Assembly (NCBI GenBank): GCA_023245385.1
Contig: JAHFKM010000038.1
Location: forward strand, 1-7,512
Source: an archaeon
Lineage (GTDB): Archaea > Nanobdellota > Nanobdellia > SCGC-AAA011-G17 > GW2011-AR18
Reading direction: 5' to 3'
Length of the DNA: 7,512 nucleotides
Shown: positions 1 to 3,836 of the stretch, piece after piece
Layout of the letters: every line of letters starts with the position of its first letter
Numbering within the stretch: the first letter of the stretch is position 1
Translations under genes and position numbers: made by a program
Notes under the pieces: model-generated
What the model saw: only the letters and a program-made list of their open reading frames with translations
Told to the model about the DNA's origin: nothing
Database searches by the model: none

Positions 1-34
1 CAACTTTTTTATCTAAGACCTCTCTTATTTTCAT
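1..34 (-). CDS. N-terminus of a gene running off the left edge
   Basis: On the minus strand an ATG at 34 opens a frame that stays open to the window edge, reading MKIREVLDKKV. Eleven codons are too few to name a product. The start is supported by a TATA-like box centred about 26 nt upstream, the same spacing as the other leaderless genes here. The frame could also be chance, because an 11-codon open run is not significant alone. If real, it is divergent from the nucleotidyltransferase gene. Confidence 0.4.
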   Translation of the reverse strand, partial: MKIREVLDKKV

Positions 35-56
35 AATTTAATTCAGGAACATGAAG

Positions 57-64
57 TATTTAAA
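57..64 (-). promoter_or_regulatory. TATA-like box for the left-edge gene
   Basis: The minus strand reads TTTAAATA, centred about 26 nt before the ATG at 34. An archaeal TATA box at this distance predicts transcription starting at or next to the A of the start codon. Both this call and the gene are inferred mainly from the matching spacing. Confidence 0.4.
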
Positions 65-331
65 TTTGTCTGTACCTGAAAGAAAAATGCACCAATTTAG
101 GTGACTTTAACTTTACAGCTCAATAGTAGGATATCTTTAAATAAGGGGTTTCGTTAGATAAGAGAGAGCGTGATTATAATAGGAACTTATTAAAATCAAG
201 AGAGGGTTAATTTTATTTAGAAATATTTTAATTACTTAAAAATAATATAGTAGGCAGAAATTTGTTTTTAGACTTATGATTTTAATAAGGTTTAATTGAG
301 CTTTTTTAGAACTATGTGGGAATAGTAAAGC

Positions 332-338
332 TTATAAG
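332..338 (+). promoter_or_regulatory. TATA-like box of the MNT/HEPN operon
   Basis: TTATAAG lies about 25 nt before the ATG at 360, so the transcript would be leaderless. No Shine-Dalgarno-like purine run precedes the ATG, which agrees. No convincing operator palindrome overlaps the box, although autoregulation by the winged-helix part of the first product is possible. Confidence 0.55.
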
Positions 339-359
339 GTTCTAAAAATATTCATTAGT

Positions 360-947
360 ATGAAACCTGCAAAGACTCCTTTAAAAAATGTAACTATCCC
401 CAAATTAGAAAGAACCTTTAACAAGTGTTTGGTATGGTTCTACGCTTTCCCAACAACTAAAATAGGACTCACTGACTTAGCTGTGTCTATTAATTCTTCC
501 AAAACAGCTACAAAAGAAGTCGTTGAATCATTAATCCAAGAACAATTCCTTAACAGAGAAATTATCGGAAAAGCTTGGCTCTTATCCTCAAACCAAAAAC
601 ACAGCTTTTTCTCCACTAAAAAAATTCCTTATAATCTTCAGAACGTCTACGAATCAGGAATAATCGAGGCAGTCTACAAAAACACTCCTTCACCAAGAGC
701 AATCATTTTATTTGGAAGTTACCGCTGGGGAACAGACCTAGCAGAAAGTGATATAGACATTGCTGTCGAAGTTATTGACAATCACGATCTACAAATAGTT
801 CCTCTAGGTGTTATCCAGCGCTTAGGATACAGAAAAAACGTTCCAGTTAACCTCCACATTTTCTCGCGCAACAAAATAGAAAAAAATCTCTTTGTTAATA
901 TAGCTAACGGAATTGTTTTAGACGGATTCCTCGAGGTGAGAGTATGA
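360..947 (+). CDS. Winged-helix / minimal nucleotidyltransferase (MNT) protein, probable antitoxin
   Basis: This 195-residue cytoplasmic protein appears to have two parts. Residues about 15-75 look like a winged helix-turn-helix, with helices around IGLTDLAVSINSS and TATKEVVESLIQEQ and a wing ending near AWLL. Residues about 95-190 are a minimal nucleotidyltransferase of the pol-beta fold. The signature is visible as LFGSYRWG (G119, S120) followed by SDIDIAVE (D131, D133). MNT proteins of this class transfer nucleotides to a partner HEPN protein and silence it. The strand that often carries the third catalytic acid reads VPVNLHIF, with Asn164 where an Asp might be expected, so catalysis is uncertain. 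The gene starts a two-gene operon and overlaps the HEPN-like gene by ATGA. The ATG at 360 is chosen because it fits the TATA spacing. An alternative is a stand-alone nucleotidyltransferase-type regulator. Confidence 0.82.
   Translation: MKPAKTPLKNVTIPKLERTFNKCLVWFYAFPTTKIGLTDLAVSINSSKTATKEVVESLIQEQFLNREIIGKAWLLSSNQKHSFFSTKKIPYNLQNVYESGIIEAVYKNTPSPRAIILFGSYRWGTDLAESDIDIAVEVIDNHDLQIVPLGVIQRLGYRKNVPVNLHIFSRNKIEKNLFVNIANGIVLDGFLEVRV
933..939 (+). promoter_or_regulatory. Shine-Dalgarno site for the HEPN-like gene
   Basis: GAGGTGA lies inside the 3' end of the nucleotidyltransferase gene and ends four bases before the overlapping ATG at 944. It supports that start. As the second gene of an operon it needs a ribosome site, in contrast to the leaderless first gene. 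Confidence 0.7.
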
Positions 948-1348
948 ATCAAAGAATTACACATCCTGACAATAAAAATGCTCTAAGTATTATCAACGCT
1001 GCAGAACGAGAGATGCAATTCACCTTAAAACAACCACTCACAGAAGAATCAGCATTCAATAGTATAAGAAATATTTACGAATGTTTTCGTATGCTCGGAG
1101 ACGCCAGACTCATTTCGAAGGGTATTGTCTCAAAGGATCACATACAACAAATAAAAGAACTTGAAATGCTTCATGTAAAAACAGAACGTCCTATACAATT
1201 GATAGACAGCTTACGAAAACTCCGCCACAACATCAACTACTACGGATATGTACCAAGCAAAGCAGAAGCAGAAGACGCTACCTCCATCGCACATGCATGC
1301 TTCCAACCTTTACTTAAAGAAATAAAAAAACAACTGGAACAAAAATAA
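944..1348 (+). CDS. HEPN-like small helical protein, probable toxin partner of the MNT protein
   Basis: This 134-residue, mainly alpha-helical protein is translationally coupled to the upstream nucleotidyltransferase through ATGA. HEPN domains are helical RNases or RNA-binding domains with an R-x4-6-H motif near their C-terminal helices, and in MNT/HEPN pairs they are the toxin. Here the matching segment is LRKLRHNINYYGY at residues 90-102. R94 is followed by H95-N96 rather than a His four to six residues later, and Tyr99/Tyr100 sit where the His is usually found. The identification rests on length, helical character, this segment and the operon partner. It may be a noncatalytic or variant HEPN, or a substrate for nucleotidylation. 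There is no signal peptide, so it is cytoplasmic. Confidence 0.62.
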   Translation: MNQRITHPDNKNALSIINAAEREMQFTLKQPLTEESAFNSIRNIYECFRMLGDARLISKGIVSKDHIQQIKELEMLHVKTERPIQLIDSLRKLRHNINYYGYVPSKAEAEDATSIAHACFQPLLKEIKKQLEQK

Positions 1349-1391
1349 CAAAAACTTCTAAATGAATACAATTCAGCAGCAAGGGGTGGTG

Positions 1392-1399
1392 TTAAATAA
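1392..1399 (+). promoter_or_regulatory. Possible TATA-like box before the GC-rich island
   Basis: TTAAATAA on the plus strand is centred about 25 nt upstream of 1421, where the structured and GC-richer stretch begins. The spacing equals that of the protein-gene promoters in the window. Such AT-rich strings are common by chance here, so the call is tentative. Confidence 0.3.
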
Positions 1400-1420
1400 A
1401 ACTCTTACTCTAAAGACTTT

Positions 1421-1552
1421 GACTAGCAGAACATGAGCACATGTCTTAGGCACTTGGCACGGCTGGCGGACTTCCCAATTTTCGCCTCCAAACAGCAGCA
1501 ACGATTATATCTAGAATAAAAAATAGAGTTCTAAAGAATGTTCTTATTTTTT
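1421..1552 (+). ncRNA. Candidate structured RNA (GC-rich intergenic island)
   Basis: By hand count, bases 1441-1500 are about 55% GC, while the 60-base blocks at 1321-1380 and 1501-1560 are about 25% and 20%. No open frame explains this. A hairpin ACATG-AGCA-CATGT lies at 1431-1444. Complementary segments CTAAAGAC and GTCTTAG enclose it, allowing one bulge, and GGCG (1465-1468) can pair with CGCC (1483-1486). A TATA-like box at 1392-1399 and a T6 run near 1547-1552 would bound a plus-strand transcript. There is no T-loop consensus, so it is not a recognisable tRNA. The strand and both ends are guesses; a minus-strand transcript cannot be excluded. Confidence 0.3.
1518..1523 (-). terminator. 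Oligo-T terminator of the bolA-grx operon
   Basis: On the minus strand a run of six T residues lies about 20 nt past the glutaredoxin stop codon. Just before it is the short inverted repeat AAGAA-TG-TTCTT (1534-1545), which overlaps the stop. Archaeal termination relies mainly on such T runs. Confidence 0.45.
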
Positions 1553-1855
1553 GCTTAATTTATTTAGCTCACCAGAAGCAGCTAATTCAGTAACAATATC
1601 GCATCCGCCAATAAATTTTCCATCGATGTAGAGTTGAGGAATCGTCGGCCAGTTCGAATATTCCTTAATTCCTTGTCTGATCGTTTCATCATCAAACACA
1701 TTGAAAGACTTGAACACAACTTTATTTTCATTAAGAATACTTACGATCTGCGCAGAAAACCCACATTGAGGATTGTTAGGAGTTCCTTTCATAAACAAAA
1801 AGACTTTACTTTCTTTAATCAAATGTTCAATTCTTTTTTTTACTTCTGTTTCCAT
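1544..1855 (-). CDS. grxD: Monothiol CGFS-type glutaredoxin (Grx4/GrxD family)
   Basis: This 103-residue single-domain cytoplasmic protein is of normal length for a bacterial Grx4. Diagnostic features in order are FMKGTP with the conserved Lys23, the monothiol active site CGFS at residues 31-34, WPTIPQ at 69-74 with the cis-proline, and the GGCDIV thiol-binding loop near residue 84. CGFS glutaredoxins do little disulfide reduction. They bind a [2Fe-2S] cluster between two monomers, or with a BolA partner, using Cys31 and usually glutathione, and they deliver clusters or report iron status. The gene immediately follows bolA: the TAA stop of bolA abuts this ATG, and a GAGGA ribosome site lies within the bolA end. 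Many archaea lack glutathione, so the thiol ligand is an open question. The family call is firm; the symbol is by homology. Confidence 0.95.
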   Translation of the reverse strand: METEVKKRIEHLIKESKVFLFMKGTPNNPQCGFSAQIVSILNENKVVFKSFNVFDDETIRQGIKEYSNWPTIPQLYIDGKFIGGCDIVTELAASGELNKLSKK

Positions 1856-2104
1856 TTATTTTATCCTCGTCTTTAATTGTAAAGCATGTATCTTTGTTTT
1901 CATCTCTTGTTGTAGGATTTTATAAATTAGTTGGTGCTGCTCCACTAAAGTCTTTTCTTCAAAACCTTTGTAAACTACTTCAATGGCAAGATGCAAACCT
2001 TCAGCATCATGATTTTGATGATTTGTGCTTTGATCTGAAATTTTAACGTTCGCGCCGGGAAGTTTTTGTTCTATTTTATTTTGAATTTCTTTTAAGAGAG
2101 TCAT
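1856..2104 (-). CDS. bolA: BolA-family protein, glutaredoxin partner
   Basis: This 82-residue protein has the compact BolA fold (alpha-beta-beta-alpha-alpha-beta). The N-terminal helix is residues 2-14. A histidine-bearing loop follows (NHQNHD, His29 and His32). Next come the strand LHLAIEVVY and the signature region from GFEEKTLVEQHQLIY to KIHALQLKT, with the near-invariant His73 of the HAL motif. In known systems BolA uses its C-terminal histidine and a loop His or Cys to complete a [2Fe-2S] cluster shared with a CGFS glutaredoxin. That very partner is the next gene, with stop and start touching. The complex acts in iron-sulfur cluster trafficking or iron and redox sensing. The start at 2104 fits a leaderless promoter. 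It is divergent from msrA, with 84 bases between. Confidence 0.92.
   Translation of the reverse strand: MTLLKEIQNKIEQKLPGANVKISDQSTNHQNHDAEGLHLAIEVVYKGFEEKTLVEQHQLIYKILQQEMKTKIHALQLKTRIK
1864..1868 (-). promoter_or_regulatory. Shine-Dalgarno site for the glutaredoxin gene
   Basis: The minus strand reads GAGGA within the last codons of bolA, eight bases before the glutaredoxin ATG at 1855. It supports that start and shows that the second gene is translated from the bolA transcript. Confidence 0.6.
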
Positions 2105-2125
2105 GATTATTTATTTTTCTTCAGT

Positions 2126-2134
2126 AATATAAAG
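2126..2134 (-). promoter_or_regulatory. TATA-like box of bolA-grx
   Basis: The minus strand reads CTTTATATT, centred about 26 nt before the bolA ATG, which predicts a leaderless transcript. It lies in the 84-base divergent region shared with msrA, so one regulator bound there could control both units. Confidence 0.55.
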
Positions 2135-2159
2135 CTGTTTATTAAGGGGAGAAAAGTTA

Positions 2160-2167
2160 TTTAAATA
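2160..2167 (+). promoter_or_regulatory. TATA-like box of msrA
   Basis: TTTAAATA is centred about 25 nt before the ATG at 2189. No ribosome site precedes that ATG, so a leaderless transcript is expected. Confidence 0.55.
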
Positions 2168-2188
2168 AGTTTCATTCTTTCCTTTATA

Positions 2189-2659
2189 ATGGAAAAAGCA
2201 ATGTTTGGCGCAGGTTGTTTCTGGGGTGTAGAGGAAATATTCAGAAAAATAAAAGGTGTTACACTAACTGCGGTTGGATATTCTGGAGGAAATGTTAAGA
2301 ATCCGGGTTATGAGGATGTTTGTTCTGGAGAAACAGGGCATGCTGAAGTTGTCTACTTGGAATATGATCCAAAGAAAGTAAAATATCAACAGTTGCTTGA
2401 GGTCTTCTGGAATAATCATAATCCTACAACAAAAAATAGACAAGGGCCTGACGAAGGAGAACAGTACAGATCAGCAATTTTTTACTATACTAAAGAACAA
2501 AAGAAATTGGCAGAAGAATCTAAAGCCCAACTAGAAAAATCTAAGAGATGGAAAAACCCAATCGTTACGCAGATAGAAAAAGCTATTACGTTTTATAAAG
2601 CAGAGGAATATCATCAGCAATACTTAGAGAAGAAAGGATTGACAAGCTGTCATTTCTAA
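2189..2659 (+). CDS. msrA: Peptide methionine-(S)-S-oxide reductase MsrA
   Basis: This 156-residue cytoplasmic enzyme reduces the S-epimer of methionine sulfoxide in proteins and free methionine, repairing oxidative damage. The catalytic motif GCFWG is at residues 9-13 with nucleophilic Cys10. It is followed by the family blocks GYSGG, YEDVCSGETGHAEVVYLEYDP, FWNNHNPTTKNRQGPDEGEQYRS and EYHQQYL. A C-terminal Cys154 in TSCHF is well placed as the resolving cysteine that is then reduced by thioredoxin or a similar donor. A further Cys lies in YEDVCSG. The length is typical of a single-domain MsrA without an MsrB fusion. It sits divergently from bolA-grx, which suits a redox-stress locus. Identification is secure. 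Confidence 0.97.
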   Translation: MEKAMFGAGCFWGVEEIFRKIKGVTLTAVGYSGGNVKNPGYEDVCSGETGHAEVVYLEYDPKKVKYQQLLEVFWNNHNPTTKNRQGPDEGEQYRSAIFYYTKEQKKLAEESKAQLEKSKRWKNPIVTQIEKAITFYKAEEYHQQYLEKKGLTSCHF

Positions 2660-2686
2660 AATAAAATGATCTAGCTTTCATAAAGG

Positions 2687-2693
2687 ATATAAA
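2687..2693 (+). promoter_or_regulatory. TATA-like box of the histidine-rich lipoprotein gene
   Basis: ATATAAA is centred about 28 nt before the ATG at 2718, so the transcript would be leaderless or nearly so. A long T tract lies between the box and the start. Confidence 0.55.
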
Positions 2694-2703
2694 CTCTTCT
2701 TTC

Positions 2704-2714
2704 TTTTTTTTTTT
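2704..2714 (+). terminator. T11 tract, likely terminator of msrA
   Basis: Eleven consecutive T residues lie about 45 nt past the msrA stop and just upstream of the next start codon. In archaea such a tract is enough to end transcription. Its position inside the next promoter means msrA transcription would end right at the next initiation site. Confidence 0.5.
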
Positions 2715-2717
2715 AAA

Positions 2718-3287
2718 ATGAAATTTTTACTCGTAGTATTCACGCTTTTATTGCTCACAGGATGTCAGGCACAATATGTTTCAGGTACAATTATTGGAAA
2801 TAAAGAAATAATTCATGAGATCTCTAGACTTCAGCTCGCAGCTTTAGACAGAAACTTAACGTCGGGAGACTACACTATTTTAAAAGGATTAACAAAAGAT
2901 GATGTGAATGCGCAAGATCAATTTAGAGAGATAGATTGGCTTATAGCTCACGGAGAAGAGGGGCATGCGGCGCATGGTTTAGCTTTTCTTGAAGAATATG
3001 TAAGAACTGGAGAAAAAACAAACTGTTTACCTCACGAGCTTAGTCATATTAAGCTGTATCTTACTCATCAGGATATTCTTATGGCTAATGGAGCGATCAA
3101 AGAATTAGAATCAGAAAGCTGGATTCAACATGCAGAGCAAATAAAAATAAAGTTCCCTCAATATTATAAAAACTTTGAAGAGACAAAAGCAAAAGTGCGA
3201 GATGCAGTACGACGATTGCAAAAAGCGGATTATTCTTCTTTTACCCTTGAGGAAATTAGGTATGTTGAGGAGAACGCGTCTTGTTAA
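2718..3287 (+). CDS. Histidine-rich secreted lipoprotein of unknown function
   Basis: I do not recognise the family of this 189-residue protein. A hydrophobic signal (residues 3-13) ends in the lipobox LLTGC, so Cys16 would be the lipidated first residue and the protein would sit on the outer face of the membrane. The rest looks alpha-helical, with a histidine-dense middle. HGEEGHAAHG supplies His78, His83 and His86, and CLPHELSHIKLYLTH supplies Cys103, His106, His110 and His117. The protein ends in a lone Cys189, which could pair with Cys103. The i, i+3/i+4 spacing of histidines on predicted helices suggests a metal or heme site, but this is inference. It lies between msrA and, convergently, a CuA-type lipoprotein, so a role in copper or redox handling is plausible. 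The start is set by the TATA spacing. Confidence 0.85.
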   Translation: MKFLLVVFTLLLLTGCQAQYVSGTIIGNKEIIHEISRLQLAALDRNLTSGDYTILKGLTKDDVNAQDQFREIDWLIAHGEEGHAAHGLAFLEEYVRTGEKTNCLPHELSHIKLYLTHQDILMANGAIKELESESWIQHAEQIKIKFPQYYKNFEETKAKVRDAVRRLQKADYSSFTLEEIRYVEENASC

Positions 3288-3343
3288 TAAAATAAGGTAA
3301 CTGCATTATTTCTATGAGGTGTATATCTTATGGTGGAAGGTGA

Positions 3344-3351
3344 TTTTTTTT
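3344..3351 (+). terminator. T8 tract after the lipoprotein gene
   Basis: Eight T residues lie about 57 nt past the lipoprotein stop and end just before the convergent cupredoxin stop at 3354. The position fits an archaeal oligo-T terminator for the plus-strand gene. Confidence 0.5.
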
Positions 3352-3353
3352 AA

Positions 3354-3731
3354 CTATTCTTTTACGACAAAGTTTCCGCGCATCTGCCCATGTCCCTTTC
3401 CACAAGGTAGTGCGCAAAAAAAAGTAAATGTTCCTGCTTTGTCTGCGATAAATTCTGCAGTTTTTTTGTCTGAACCCTCTAAATCTAAATTAACATCAAA
3501 ATCATAAAGGGTAAAACTATGATGGCCATCAGAACTATAGGCGGTAAGTTTAATTTTATCTCCTTTGTTGACTTCAATAGTGTCGGGTTCAAACCCGAAT
3601 CTGAAGGCGCGCACAGTAATTTCTTTTGTTTCTCCATTCCAGGCTGCATTGCCTGTGACAGGAGTGCTTTTAGAACTGCAAGAAGCGAGTAGGAAAAGAG
3701 ACAAAAGCAAAAGTGTAAGTACTTTTTTCAT
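3354..3731 (-). CDS. Cupredoxin lipoprotein with a CuA-type copper site (COX2-like domain)
   Basis: This 125-residue exported protein starts with a signal ending in the lipobox LLASC, so Cys18 is the probable lipid anchor. Residues about 35-125 form one cupredoxin domain. The copper ligands have the exact spacing of the binuclear CuA site of cytochrome oxidase subunit II: His71 in HHSF, then Cys106-x3-Cys110-x3-His114-x2-Met117 in CALPCGKGHGQM. Type 1 blue-copper proteins have one ligand Cys, so the second Cys argues for CuA. Unlike COX2 it lacks the two N-terminal membrane helices and has no oxidase subunit next to it. It may be a free electron carrier or a copper chaperone. It is divergent from the giant surface-protein gene and convergent with the histidine-rich lipoprotein. 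The ATG at 3731 lies 25 nt from a TATA box. Confidence 0.9.
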   Translation of the reverse strand: MKKVLTLLLLSLFLLASCSSKSTPVTGNAAWNGETKEITVRAFRFGFEPDTIEVNKGDKIKLTAYSSDGHHSFTLYDFDVNLDLEGSDKKTAEFIADKAGTFTFFCALPCGKGHGQMRGNFVVKE

Positions 3732-3751
3732 GCTCTTGGGTGTTTTAAAAA

Positions 3752-3760
3752 CTTTATAAA
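3752..3760 (-). promoter_or_regulatory. TATA box of the cupredoxin gene
   Basis: The minus strand reads TTTATAAAG, centred 25 nt before the ATG at 3731, which predicts a leaderless transcript. The core TTTATAAA is a palindrome, but no ATG lies at the proper distance on the other strand. Confidence 0.6.
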
Positions 3761-3800
3761 ATTTATGGAGTTCAGATCCACAAAAGAACTATTCGTAAGC

Positions 3801-3807
3801 TATAAAA
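3801..3807 (+). promoter_or_regulatory. TATA box of the surface-protein gene
   Basis: TATAAAA is centred about 33 nt before the ATG at 3837, giving an untranslated leader of only about 5-9 nt. It lies back to back with the cupredoxin promoter in a 105-base divergent region. Confidence 0.6.
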
Positions 3808-3836
3808 AGACATAATCTGTTTCTTCTCTTATTCAT

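Larger units (their letters stand above)
35..359. other. AT-rich intergenic region between divergent genes
   Basis: These 325 bases carry no open frame that I can support and no tRNA-like or GC-rich structured block. They hold the two outward-facing TATA-like boxes, at 57-64 and 332-338. A further TTTAAATAAG string at 136-145 resembles the promoters seen elsewhere, but no gene lies downstream of it. The longest AUG-initiated frame noticed is the 17-codon stretch at 51-104, which has no support. Confidence 0.7.

Noticed and set aside
51..104. 17-codon plus-strand frame beginning ATGAAGTAT
   Set aside because: Too short, with no TATA-like box or ribosome site in front of it.
782..964. 60-codon minus-strand frame within the MNT gene
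   Set aside because: It is antisense to the well-supported nucleotidyltransferase frame, has no promoter at the usual spacing and its protein is basic and low in information.
1421..1500. tRNA gene in the GC-rich island
   Set aside because: Neither strand has a TTCRA-type T-loop or an acceptor stem; the hairpin at 1431-1444 has a four-base loop, not a seven-base anticodon loop.
1440..1500. RNase P RNA, because the minus strand contains GGGAAGTCCGCC, which resembles its conserved region I
   Set aside because: The partner conserved region near the 3' end (ACAGAA type) was not found and under 200 bases of free space remain between genes.
1634..1876. 80-codon plus-strand frame over the glutaredoxin gene
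   Set aside because: It lies opposite the CGFS glutaredoxin, whose motifs are unambiguous; the antisense product is rich in Phe/Arg/Lys as expected of a shadow.
3319..3759. Two plus-strand frames (3319-3507 and 3565-3759) over the cupredoxin gene
   Set aside because: Both are antisense to the copper protein with its complete ligand set and signal peptide; neither shows a domain or promoter.
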